In this document: one piece after another, positions 1 through 5,392 of the stretch | Layout: each line of letters begins with the position of its first letter | How positions within the stretch are numbered: the first letter of the stretch is position 1 | NCBI GenBank assembly: GCA_021813005.1 | Contig: JAKAMH010000058.1 | Location: forward strand, 1-5,970 | DNA from: a bacterium | GTDB lineage: Bacteria > Patescibacteriota > Microgenomatia > Levybacterales > UBA12049 | Reading direction: 5' to 3' | DNA length: 5,970 nucleotides | Translations under genes and position numbers: made by a program | Notes under the pieces: model-generated | What the model was told of the DNA's origin: nothing | What the model saw: only the letters and a program-made list of their open reading frames with translations | Database searches by the model: none

Positions 1-486
1 ATAAACTAGGCTGTTGAGAACCACTGACGAAAATGGTTTGCTTACGCCTGTATTGTCAAGCAGGTTGGAGATAAACGTGTTAATCGTTCCCAGCGAAACA
101 CTGGAGACGGTAAGCAGCATGCCTTTATCGTCTATTTGTATTGACTCGACATTCGCCTGACGGGGTATTTGTGATTCCAGTTTGGTAAGATTAGTGCTTT
201 TACTATCGCGTGCCTGCATGAGCTGTGTAATGGCAGTGACACGTTCATTGACGAGCAGGTACTTGGCTATTTTCGGATGAAGCTGAGTAATCTGAAACAA
301 AGCACCATTTTCCTGTCTCTTCAGGCCGGGGAGAGGGGAGGCCGCGATGAGAAAGAAAAGGACCATCGATACCGCAGCTATGAGGGCGAGTATCCCTGCC
401 GCACCGAAACGGAGCACCCTCAGCTGATTAAAAAAAGCACTTCGGGTAGTCCGTTTATTGGTGGCAAGATTTATTCCGTTACTCAT
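1..486 (-). CDS. pilN: PilN-like type IV pilus inner-membrane assembly protein, C-terminus cut by the window edge
   Basis: The reading frame is open from an ATG at 484-486 to base 1, giving 162 codons with no stop, so the C-terminus lies outside. PilN is a bitopic inner-membrane protein whose short cytoplasmic tail docks into PilM and whose periplasmic part pairs with PilO. Visible here: a cytoplasmic N-terminus (residues 1-26) rich in Arg/Lys, one membrane segment (about 27-48), then a periplasmic stretch with a helical region (about 55-105) and the start of a ferredoxin-like beta/alpha domain (from about 112). The PilM-binding motif, classically INLLP, appears as INLAT at residues 5-9. The start overlaps the end of pilM by 8 nt, which suggests translational coupling, with a purine-rich GAAAGAG just upstream. 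Identity rests on topology and position after pilM; sequence similarity in this family is weak. pilO is expected next. Confidence 0.82.
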   Translation of the reverse strand, partial: MSNGINLATNKRTTRSAFFNQLRVLRFGAAGILALIAAVSMVLFFLIAASPLPGLKRQENGALFQITQLHPKIAKYLLVNERVTAITQLMQARDSKSTNLTKLESQIPRQANVESIQIDDKGMLLTVSSVSLGTINTFISNLLDNTGVSKPFSSVVLNSLVY

Positions 487-1513
487 ACTCTTTCATAGCA
501 AGACCAACCGCTATCGCATACTCCGGGCCATTACTCATCACCTCTGGCGGGACATTGGAAATACCCAGCAGCTTCCAGGGGTTGGCAATAACTGTCTCTA
601 TACCGGTGTTTTGCGCAAAATAAAGGTCGATTCCCGGCAGGCTAGCGGAAGCGCCCGAGAGCAGCACTTGCGTCAGAGGAGTGTCATTTTTATGTTTGTC
701 CTGGTAAAAACTGATTGCCTTTTTAACCTCAGACAAAATGGAGGAGAGAACCGGTTCTACTGCCTTGCCAATCTTACCCCCCAGATTCTTATCGGAAATG
801 CCGTAAATCTTACGGTATTCCTCTGCCTGGGCCGGGGTAAACCCGAAGTCTGTTGCGATAGACCGATCCATAGCAATACCTCCGAGAGGAATCGCATAGG
901 TGAAAATAATTATTCCTTCTTGCACTATGGCAATTGAGGTGCTTAAAGCCCCTACATTGATAATAAAAACAGTTTGTGTACTACCGGAAAGAAGAACACC
1001 CCGGATCACAGACAATATCTCAGTCTCGACAGCGTTGATAGTAAATCCTGCCATACTAAGTACGTTTTGATATTTACCGACCACCGCATTTTGCGCCGCC
1101 ACCAGGAGCACTTGCATTTTAGGCTCAGTCTGCGCCTCCGGCTGACGGCGAAGAATCTTCCAGTCAAGTGTCATCGTATCAAGTGAAGCCGGAATGTATT
1201 GCTCTGCCTCCCAATAGATGGCAGAGGAAAGCTCTTTGTCTGACAAAACCGGCATTTCTACCACTTTGGTAAAAACCTGGTTATCCGGCAACGCCACATT
1301 GGCACTCACTGCTTCTATTTTGGCATCAAGCACAACTTTACGGATAGTCTGGGCCATTTCCTCCTGGTCCACCGGCGACTCAGAGAGCATGCCCTTGGAG
1401 GGGGACGGGTAACTCATTGATGCGTCGTAAAACAAGCCTTTTCCTTCTCTATGAAGCGCGACAACCTTAACGGAGGTAACACCAATGTCTAGTCCGAATA
1501 CTTTGTTTTTCAT
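479..1513 (-). CDS. pilM: PilM, actin-like ATPase of the type IV pilus inner-membrane platform
   Basis: This 344-residue protein has the usual PilM length and layout. The phosphate-1 loop GLDIGVTSVK is at residues 7-16. The family stretch ELSSAIYWEAEQYIP is at 94-108, in the PilM/FtsA-specific subdomain region. A phosphate-2-like segment INVGALSTSIAIV is at 185-197, followed by a conserved GG at 211-212. The adenosine-binding-like segment LLSGASASLPG is at 284-294, with an NPW at 311-313 as in other PilM proteins. PilM is a cytoplasmic, FtsA/MreB-fold protein that binds the N-terminal tail of PilN and connects the PilN/PilO ring to the motor side. One oddity is that the Asp normally expected in the phosphate-2 motif (DIGA) is Asn186 here. 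The ATG directly abuts the stop codon of the PilX-like gene, with no spacer and no clear Shine-Dalgarno, so translation probably depends on coupling. Confidence 0.95.
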   Translation of the reverse strand: MKNKVFGLDIGVTSVKVVALHREGKGLFYDASMSYPSPSKGMLSESPVDQEEMAQTIRKVVLDAKIEAVSANVALPDNQVFTKVVEMPVLSDKELSSAIYWEAEQYIPASLDTMTLDWKILRRQPEAQTEPKMQVLLVAAQNAVVGKYQNVLSMAGFTINAVETEILSVIRGVLLSGSTQTVFIINVGALSTSIAIVQEGIIIFTYAIPLGGIAMDRSIATDFGFTPAQAEEYRKIYGISDKNLGGKIGKAVEPVLSSILSEVKKAISFYQDKHKNDTPLTQVLLSGASASLPGIDLYFAQNTGIETVIANPWKLLGISNVPPEVMSNGPEYAIAVGLAMKEYE

Positions 1514-2359
1514 CTATTTAGGTGAGAAAATCACAAACGGGAAGAGCTCTGTAGGAACTTTCGGATAACCTTGATAGAGTGTAAGTTTCCTTTCTGAATT
1601 ATTCGACGTGCCGGTAGACGTAATATTCGTCCCCTGGCCCGGTAGCTTGCTATTCGCGGTTATGTAAAACTTGTCCGATGCATAGACCGGTATAATACGA
1701 GCAAGCAGGCCATTGGTTACTGCTATGCCATTTGTCGCATAGAGGTAGGATACTCCGTTGACCGGAGGAGGGTTGAATACGGGAGTGCTGAACTGATTGT
1801 TTGACTGACGCTGACTGCAGGGATCATACGCGTAATGGCTGACGGTCGGACTGGTTGTCGAGCCTGAGAGAACGATGATCTCAAGGGCAGCCATAGTATT
1901 GTTGGCTTCTACAGTCTGACAGTTATTGGATGATGCAGAACCCCAATAGATGGTAAATGTACCTGTCCATGGGTTGTCGTATGCCGGATAGTCTGAGAGC
2001 CAAATATCTTCACTGGTATCCTTACCTACAGCTTCTCCGTTATTGAGCGGAAACTGTGTGGCAGCGCCGGCTGTAGCCACCGTCGCATCATATTTGGCGC
2101 TATTGGTAAATGAGCCGATCACATCATTTGCGCTGTAGCCATTTTTGAGCGCTATTTCAACTCCTGCCTCAGCCGCGGAAAAGGCACGCTGCGCATTTTC
2201 TTCCTCGGTAGTCGAGCGAAGATTGGTAATACTCCGCGTCGCCACAGACAGTCCGACAGTAAGCACGACCACCATTACGAGTACCACAATAAGCAACATC
2301 TGGCCTTGCTGGTAGTCGAAGGGTCGGCGAAGGCTTGATTTTCGGTGCTGCATTGTCAT
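1514..2359 (-). CDS. PilX-like minor pseudopilin (type IV pilus tip complex)
   Basis: A 281-residue protein with a basic leader (1-19) ending in QQG, then a hydrophobic helix (about 20-40: QMLLIVVLVMVVVLTVGLSV). This fits prepilin-peptidase cleavage after Gly19. Unlike its neighbours it has no Glu at mature position 5 (Ile24 instead), a trait of PilX/GspK-type minor pilins. TRSITNLRSTTEEENAQRAF and SAAEAGVE (41-68) match the PilX N-terminal family pattern, in which xxRAFxAAEAGxE follows the membrane helix. The rest is a large Ser/Thr/Asn-rich, probably beta-rich globular domain with two Cys that may pair. PilX-type proteins belong to the minor-pilin complex that primes assembly and sits at the pilus tip. 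It is the first gene after the only sizeable gap of the operon, behind a predicted promoter. A second ATG lies two codons downstream (2351-2353) and could be the true start; neither has a good Shine-Dalgarno. Confidence 0.82.
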   Translation of the reverse strand: MTMQHRKSSLRRPFDYQQGQMLLIVVLVMVVVLTVGLSVATRSITNLRSTTEEENAQRAFSAAEAGVEIALKNGYSANDVIGSFTNSAKYDATVATAGAATQFPLNNGEAVGKDTSEDIWLSDYPAYDNPWTGTFTIYWGSASSNNCQTVEANNTMAALEIIVLSGSTTSPTVSHYAYDPCSQRQSNNQFSTPVFNPPPVNGVSYLYATNGIAVTNGLLARIIPVYASDKFYITANSKLPGQGTNITSTGTSNNSERKLTLYQGYPKVPTELFPFVIFSPK

Positions 2360-2426
2360 TCTGGGAGGCAGAAAGCCTCATCATTATCGTAGCAACAGCC
2401 CAGACATCTGTCAACTTGTCGGGATA
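2360..2426 (-). promoter_or_regulatory. Predicted sigma70-type promoter in the 67-nt gap before the PilX-like gene
   Basis: On the minus strand a perfect -35 hexamer TTGACA (2409-2414) is followed by a spacer of exactly 17 nt and a -10 hexamer TACGAT (2386-2391; four of six consensus bases, including the key A2 and T6). The alternative GATAAT overlaps it with a longer, less suitable spacer. Initiation about 7 nt further would fall near 2379, leaving a leader of about 20 nt before the ATG at 2359. Every other junction in the window is at most 24 nt, so this is the natural place for an internal promoter driving pilX-pilM-pilN. This is inferred from motif and spacing only. Confidence 0.55.
2365..2379 (-). 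promoter_or_regulatory. Small 5'-leader hairpin just upstream of the PilX-like start
   Basis: On the minus strand GAGGC pairs perfectly with GCCTC around a TTTCT loop, giving a 5-bp GC-rich stem. It begins almost exactly at the transcription start predicted from the upstream promoter and ends 5 nt before the ATG, so it would occupy most of the 20-nt leader and the place where a Shine-Dalgarno would be. No T-tract follows, so it does not look like a terminator. A role in 5'-end stability or translation control is inference; 5-bp stems also occur by chance. Confidence 0.3.
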
Positions 2427-3035
2427 CTATTGGGAGACATTTCTGAGAGTCACGGACGTTTCGAAGGGAATTGCCGTTGACGCGTCTGCAGAGCCGGCCC
2501 CGGTCCTGGGGGAAAGCGTAAAAGAGATACTGACCGTAGGGGGAGTGCTTTCCGAATTCTGGGAACACGTAATTGAACACGAACTCACGCTGACACCGGA
2601 GGAAGAAGTATCCAAAAGAGACTGATTATTTTGACTGATTGTGCCCGCCAATCCCGTCGTGCAGGTAAATGTCGTTTGTGAGTTATCATAACCGGTCACG
2701 GTAATTGACTGATAACTTGGCACGGGAGTAGGTGGAGGAGGCAGGACACAGGGATACGGGTTATCCAGTGTCTTGGCATACCGGATGGTTTTGACCATTT
2801 GCGACAGCGCAAAGTTACCATTCTGACGAACACTCGTGACAGAGTCAGACTTCTTACTCCCCCGAAGAGAGATAAAGATAGTTGAGATAATAATGGTACC
2901 AATTGAGGCAAAAACCACCATAACCGCCAACATCTCGATAAGCGTGAAGCCCTCTCCTGACGGGAGACGGGAAATGAGAGACGGGAGACAGGAGATAAAA
3001 GTTGAAAGATGATTGTTTCTTTTCAGGTTTATCAT
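2427..3035 (-). CDS. PilW-like minor pseudopilin
   Basis: 202 residues from the ATG at 3033-3035. A further upstream ATG (3075-3077) would add 14 residues and overlap the PilV-like gene by 37 nt. I prefer 3035 because it leaves a 5-nt gap and starts the protein with MINLKRNNHLS, nearly identical to the start of the FimT-like protein. The leader is long (29 residues), cleavage is expected at Gly29|Phe30, and mature Glu5 is Glu34 in GFTLIEML. The hydrophobic helix runs to about residue 57, followed by a helical segment with RQNGNFALSQMVKTIRYAK (70-88), the PilW/PulJ hallmark. A Pro-rich stretch lies at 99-106 (PPPPTPVP), then a Ser/Thr-rich beta domain with four Cys (96, 125, 153, 157). It probably joins the PilV-, FimT- and PilX-like proteins in the tip/initiation complex. 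The leader is encoded by a heptamer repeat tract. Confidence 0.82.
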   Translation of the reverse strand: MINLKRNNHLSTFISCLPSLISRLPSGEGFTLIEMLAVMVVFASIGTIIISTIFISLRGSKKSDSVTSVRQNGNFALSQMVKTIRYAKTLDNPYPCVLPPPPTPVPSYQSITVTGYDNSQTTFTCTTGLAGTISQNNQSLLDTSSSGVSVSSCSITCSQNSESTPPTVSISFTLSPRTGAGSADASTAIPFETSVTLRNVSQ

Positions 3036-3039
3036 ATAT
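2949..3039 (-). repeat. Copy 1 of a ~90-bp translation-start plus leader module
   Basis: This segment covers a few bases before the ATG, the start codon, and all of the 29-codon leader up to the Gly of the cleavage site in the PilW-like gene. Its first 36 nt on the coding strand (3004-3039) match 4011-4046 at 33 positions. All three differences are transitions: one changes codon 2 and two are silent. The remainder is the heptamer tract, similar but more diverged. The second copy is at 3956-4046. Confidence 0.75.
2956..3011 (+). repeat. Heptanucleotide array, eight degenerate 7-nt units (GGAGACG-like) in the PilW-like leader
   Basis: Read on the plus strand, eight consecutive 7-mers stay in phase from 2956 to 3011. 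Examples are GGAGACG, AGAGACG, GGAGACA, GGAGATA and AAAGATG, with a purine-rich consensus close to RGAGACG. On the coding (minus) strand they are pyrimidine-rich and encode the LSTFISCLPSLISRLPSG part of the leader. The array ends 24 nt before the ATG on the coding strand, the same phase as in the FimT-like gene. Some units are quite degenerate. Confidence 0.7.
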
Positions 3040-3040
3040 C

Positions 3041-3496
3041 TTACGGGGTCGGCACCACATCTGCCGGTCCCATACAAGTGGTTGTCTCAATTGCGTGGCA
3101 GTAGCTTCCTGAGGTACATTTTTCATCTGTCCAGGATACCTGCACCGTCACCTTGGTGATCACATTACCGCACCCAGGAGATGACTTCTCAATTACAACT
3201 TTGCGGATATAACTGTCAACATTGGGGGTCGTGCAGTCAACAACCGTGCCTCCCAGAACCGTCTGGTCTTTATCCAGACAATACGTGCCGTTATACGTAT
3301 TAAATGTCGCGTAGGTACTATCCCTGATCTGCCTGAGAATCTCCATGCCTTGCTGTGCGTACTGGGTGGCAAGGTTCTGATTTTTACTATACTGCGTATT
3401 ATTGATAGCCGAAATGACGACGATAGCAATGGCTGTCACCACGACAACCGCCGCGCCAAGCGCCACCAATACTTCAATAATTGTCTGTCCTTTCAT
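3041..3496 (-). CDS. PilV-like minor pseudopilin
   Basis: A 151-residue prepilin with a minimal leader, MKG, cleaved before QTIIEVLVALG, which places the conserved Glu at mature position 5 (Glu8). The membrane helix covers about residues 9-30 (AAVVVVTAIAIVVISA). It is followed by NLATQYAQQGMEILRQIRDS (41-60), the PilV/GspI hallmark of an amphipathic helix ending in GxE...R.iRD. The C-terminal half is a beta-rich domain with six Cys (73, 88, 109, 127, 133, 141), enough for three disulfides in an oxidising exterior. It sits 3 nt after the FimT-like stop and 5 nt before the PilW-like start, with a weak GGA-type ribosome site, so it is clearly in the same transcript. In contrast to its neighbours it lacks the long repeat-encoded leader, which shows that such a leader is not required for prepilins here. 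Confidence 0.82.
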   Translation of the reverse strand: MKGQTIIEVLVALGAAVVVVTAIAIVVISAINNTQYSKNQNLATQYAQQGMEILRQIRDSTYATFNTYNGTYCLDKDQTVLGGTVVDCTTPNVDSYIRKVVIEKSSPGCGNVITKVTVQVSWTDEKCTSGSYCHAIETTTCMGPADVVPTP

Positions 3497-3499
3497 TTG

Positions 3500-4042
3500 C
3501 TATTCCAGCGTGATACTCCCCAGTGTCGATACTGTTATTGTTTTGGTTGTGGCAAGGCCATTTTCTTTTACAATAACCTGCCCGCCGGTTGACGGACTGG
3601 CGCCAAATACGGTAAATGTGATGCTATCCACAGTTGAGGCATCAAAATAAATACCGTTTGGCAGTGTTTTGGCGGACGGCACGGGAAAAAATGTACCACC
3701 GCAGAGTACTTGCAGATTATACTGCCCGGTGCTCTTATTGAAGATAATCTCGTATCCCTCAAGCGTCAAACCGGAGCAATCACCAGGCTTTACTTGAGAA
3801 AGCGTCCTTGACTTGGCAACATTTATCATCGTCTCTACATCAAAAGCAGCCGTTTGGAGCGCCTGCTGTTTACTATACGAGGAGAAGGAGGCGAGACCGA
3901 CGGATGAGAGAATAATAATGATCGTAAAGACGATAACAAGCTCGATGAGAGTAAAACCCTCAGAAGATGAAAGATGAGAGACGAGAGACGCGAGACGAGA
4001 GACGCGAGATGAAAGGTGATTATTTCTTTTCAGGTTTGTCAT
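3500..4042 (-). CDS. GspH/FimT-like minor pseudopilin
   Basis: A 180-residue prepilin. The leader is 29 residues (MTNLKRNNHLSSRVSRLASL then to SSSEG), with cleavage at Gly29|Phe30 and Glu34 as the conserved mature Glu5 in GFTLIELVIVFT. The hydrophobic helix runs to about 50, followed by an amphipathic segment with SKQQALQTAAFDVETMINVAKSRTLSQ (57-83), the typical FimT/GspH helix (xxxxA..l...l..Ar..A). The remaining domain is beta-rich, with two Cys (89, 114) likely paired and a C-terminal run of short strands as in GspH. Proteins of this type belong to the minor pilin/pseudopilin complex. The stop is 3 nt before the PilV-like start; the start lies 9 nt after the truncated four-helix ORF. The leader has a visible 7-residue repeat (LSSRVSR/LASLVSH/LSS), the translation of a 7-nt DNA repeat. 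Confidence 0.85.
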   Translation of the reverse strand: MTNLKRNNHLSSRVSRLASLVSHLSSSEGFTLIELVIVFTIIIILSSVGLASFSSYSKQQALQTAAFDVETMINVAKSRTLSQVKPGDCSGLTLEGYEIIFNKSTGQYNLQVLCGGTFFPVPSAKTLPNGIYFDASTVDSITFTVFGASPSTGGQVIVKENGLATTKTITVSTLGSITLE

Positions 4043-4046
4043 ATAT
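3956..4046 (-). repeat. Copy 2 of the ~90-bp translation-start plus leader module
   Basis: This is the counterpart of 2949-3039, again spanning the bases just before the ATG and the complete 29-codon leader, here of the FimT-like gene. The two leaders have equal length and share MxNLKRNNHLS at the front and SxEGFTLIE at the back. The genes diverge outside the module. The copies are about 1 kb apart in the same orientation, so they are a substrate for slippage or recombination that would delete pilV. Confidence 0.75.
3963..4018 (+). repeat. Heptanucleotide array, eight in-phase 7-nt units (AGAGACG-like) in the FimT-like leader
   Basis: On the plus strand the units are GAAGATG, AAAGATG, AGAGACG (twice), CGAGACG, AGAGACG, CGAGATG and AAAGGTG, an unbroken run of eight. 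Part of it is also a perfect 14-nt tandem duplication (3977-4004 region). Because 7 is not divisible by 3, three units equal seven codons, which explains the seven-residue periodicity of the leader. This is the best-preserved array of the window. Confidence 0.85.
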
Positions 4047-4051
4047 TTTGC

Positions 4052-4282
4052 CTAGTTGTTTTTACGATAAGACGGGGCATCTTGTGCTGCAAAGAAACTA
4101 TCCCCAACTGAGGTTGATGTCCTTATGAACTTAAAGGCACTCAAAAATTCGGCAGGAGTCCACGCCGTAGTACTCTTTAAACGGATAATTCTGACGGCAA
4201 ATTCCCTGAGTTTTTCGGAAAAATCATCCTTCCATCCGTAATTAGCACAGGTTCTTACTCTCATCTCTAAGATATCTACCAT
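4052..4282 (-). pseudogene. Truncated four-helix-bundle protein (23S rRNA intervening-sequence-protein-like), probably decayed
   Basis: A 76-residue ORF with no prepilin signal, inserted between pilin genes. Residues 20-35 (DFSEKLREFAVRIIRL), TPAEF at 42-46 and IRTSTSVGDSFFAAQDAPS (53-71) follow the pattern of the first two helices of small CPR-type four-helix-bundle proteins, typically ...FAxRIIRLxxxLPKTPxxxxxxxQLxRSxTSVGANYxEAxxAxS. Those proteins are about 110-130 residues; here the frame stops right after the second helix, and SVGANYxEA reads SVGDSFFAA, so it looks truncated and eroded. I saw no continuation in the other frames of the 9 nt before the FimT-like start. The family's role is unclear. 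Its start codon is formed by the end of a heptamer array. It could still be a short functional ORF; the family match is from memory of the motif. Confidence 0.5.
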
Positions 4283-4307
4283 TTTTCATCTTTCAATTCT
4301 CATCTCT
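4280..4307 (-). repeat. Heptanucleotide array, four units (ARAGATG-like), spanning stop codon to start codon
   Basis: On the minus strand AGAGATG, AGAATTG, AAAGATG and AAAAATG follow in phase. The first A is the last base of the upstream pilin's TAA and the final ATG is the start codon of the four-helix ORF, so the intergenic space is nothing but this array. The unit resembles the AAAGATG units at 3963-4018 and 2956-3011, but here the purine-rich strand is the coding strand, the opposite orientation. Confidence 0.6.
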
Positions 4308-4804
4308 TAAGGGTTTGTTACCGTATAAGACCAGTCAGTAGTACTTCCAGATGCACAGTATGCCGTGTCATCTGTAGTGTCTTTTTGCGAATCATTTACA
4401 TTCTCAAGGCACGACTTAAGATTATACGTGGAACCGTTGTACGTATATGTGTAACGGAAGTCTCCAGAATTAAGCGGATCGCAAGGAATTTTCTGCATGT
4501 ATGTAACGCCGTTACTCGAGAAAGTCGAACCACATACGGGAAGGGTAGAAGGGTATGTTCCTGTATCCGCGTGATAAAGCTCAAGAGCCGCCTGAATCTG
4601 GCGAAGGTCTGATTTGCGTTCTGCATCCCGCGCCCGCTGGCGAATGCCGATGAAATTGACCATAAGAAGTGTTGTCAGGATACCAATGATAGCAATCACT
4701 ATAAGAAGCTCAATGAGGGTGAAGCCACGTTCTGATTTAGGACTTAGGAGACAAGATTTATGAATATTTATCCCCTTTGTTTTTTTTCTTAAATCATGAA
4801 TCAT
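4307..4804 (-). CDS. GspG/PilA-like prepilin (major-type pilin or pseudopilin)
   Basis: A 165-residue prepilin. The leader is 27 residues, basic and without a second Met. Cleavage is expected at Gly27|Phe28 of GFTLIELLIVIAIIGIL, with Glu32 as mature Glu5. The hydrophobic helix extends to about 52 and continues as the amphipathic helix with RDAERKSDLRQIQAALELYH (59-78) and DTGTYPS (80-86), the hallmark of GspG-type pilins. Then VTYMQKIPCDP (100-110), the conserved xYxxxxPxDP segment, and a short C-terminal domain with four Cys (91, 108, 132, 150), probably two disulfides. GspG proteins form the shaft of T2SS pseudopili; in CPR such proteins are likely the type IV pilins. The gene is 18 nt after the previous pilin and has the best ribosome site of the window (AAAGGA, 4815-4820, 10 nt before the ATG). 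Confidence 0.9.
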   Translation of the reverse strand: MIHDLRKKTKGINIHKSCLLSPKSERGFTLIELLIVIAIIGILTTLLMVNFIGIRQRARDAERKSDLRQIQAALELYHADTGTYPSTLPVCGSTFSSNGVTYMQKIPCDPLNSGDFRYTYTYNGSTYNLKSCLENVNDSQKDTTDDTAYCASGSTTDWSYTVTNP

Positions 4805-4814
4805 ATATCGTAAA
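4787..4814 (-). repeat. Heptanucleotide tract, four units (TTYAYGA-like), over the start of the 4307-4804 pilin
   Basis: On the minus strand TTTACGA, TATATGA, TTCATGA and TTTAAGA are in phase, and the ATG start lies within the second unit. Further into the same leader (4736-4763) four more 7-mers beginning with TC (such as TCATAAA, TCCTAAG, TCCTAAA) precede the GFTLIE codons in a different phase. The units are degenerate and AT-rich, so this tract is weaker than the GAGACG ones. Confidence 0.45.
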
Positions 4815-4820
4815 TCCTTT
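4815..4820 (-). promoter_or_regulatory. Shine-Dalgarno of the 4307-4804 pilin
   Basis: AAAGGA lies 10 nt before the ATG at 4802-4804, just after the TGA of the preceding pilin. It is the clearest ribosome-binding site in the window; most other starts here have only weak or no anti-SD complementarity. It supports the ATG at 4804 as the start. Confidence 0.6.
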
Positions 4821-4822
4821 AA

Positions 4823-5392
4823 TCAAGGTGAGACGTTCGGGCTCGATACTCCAAAGTTGCAAACATCTCCGCATGTGGCTCCCGATGGTACATTGGTACA
4901 TTTGCTACCGCCGTTACACGCCTGCGGATCTTTCGCTCCTCTATCCAGGCTAGCATATAAGTAATAGGTTTGTCCATTTGCAGTATCAGGCATGTAATAG
5001 ACATATGATTTGGCAGAGTTGGGATCCTGTGGCAGGACATTCATATATGGCTGCCAGGACCTGCCCCATTCTATGCAATCATTACCATCACCGTTACTGC
5101 CTTTGATTTCATAAGTGCATTGGGATGCGTTTGTCGGATAGCTGCCATGATCCTGGTAGTATGTTTCAAGCGCTCGCTGGATCTGAGCCAGATCAGATTT
5201 ACGTCTGACGTCGTTGGATTTTTTAAACTGCTCCAGCGGATTGAGAACTGTCAGAAGCGCCATGACAAAGGCGCTAAACAAGGCCACTACAAGGATGAGC
5301 TCTATGAGCGTAAATCCATCATCGCTTCGCCAAGAATTCAAAATACTTAATGTGTGATTTTTTGTTTTGTTTTTGATTTTTGATTTTTGCAT
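4823..5392 (-). CDS. GspG/PilA-like prepilin with a Cys-rich C-terminus
   Basis: A 189-residue prepilin. The 26-residue leader is Lys/Asn-rich (MQKSKIKNKTKNHTLSILNS at its front), with cleavage at Gly26|Phe27 of GFTLIELILVVALFS and Glu31 as mature Glu5. The amphipathic helix carries RRKSDLAQIQRALETYYQDH (63-82) then GSYP, the GspG-type signature, followed by YMNVLPQDP (116-124). The C-terminal domain holds six Cys (92, 106, 159, 165, 174, 178) and ends with DPQACNGGSKCTNVPSGATC then GDVCNFGVSSPN, a tail style common in CPR pilins. It starts 9 nt after the preceding pilin's stop, inside an A-rich heptamer tract, with no Shine-Dalgarno; the ATG at 5390-5392 is the only reasonable start before GFTLIE. 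It ends with TGA, which argues against TGA recoding in this organism. Confidence 0.9.
   Translation of the reverse strand: MQKSKIKNKTKNHTLSILNSWRSDDGFTLIELILVVALFSAFVMALLTVLNPLEQFKKSNDVRRKSDLAQIQRALETYYQDHGSYPTNASQCTYEIKGSNGDGNDCIEWGRSWQPYMNVLPQDPNSAKSYVYYMPDTANGQTYYLYASLDRGAKDPQACNGGSKCTNVPSGATCGDVCNFGVSSPNVSP

Noticed and set aside
458..937. Plus-strand ORF of 159 codons
   Set aside because: It is antisense to pilM, whose family motifs are clear; no recognisable domain, so it is a shadow frame.
2365..2379. Hairpin as a Rho-independent terminator after the PilW-like gene
   Set aside because: The stem is only 5 bp and no T-tract follows on the minus strand; the ATG of the next gene comes 5 nt later.
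2335..2625. Plus-strand ORF of 96 codons with a plausible-looking acidic protein
   Set aside because: It lies antisense to the PilW-like C-terminus, the promoter gap and the PilX-like start, which explain the frame better. I recognise no domain and see no ribosome site; its composition is the mirror of Ser/Thr-rich codons.
3036..3077. Upstream ATG at 3077 as the start of the PilW-like protein
   Set aside because: The extra 14 residues overlap the end of the PilV-like gene and are not leader-like, while the ATG at 3035 lies in the conserved start module shared with the FimT-like gene.
3963..4018. Short direct repeats that might be a CRISPR array
   Set aside because: Units are 7 nt and contiguous without spacers, and lie within a coding leader; no cas genes are present.
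4823..4825. Possible TGA recoding (genetic code 25, as in Gracilibacteria/Absconditabacteria)
   Set aside because: The pilin at 4823-5392 ends at a TGA with the next ribosome site and start directly after it, and no gene here has an internal TGA, so the standard bacterial code fits.
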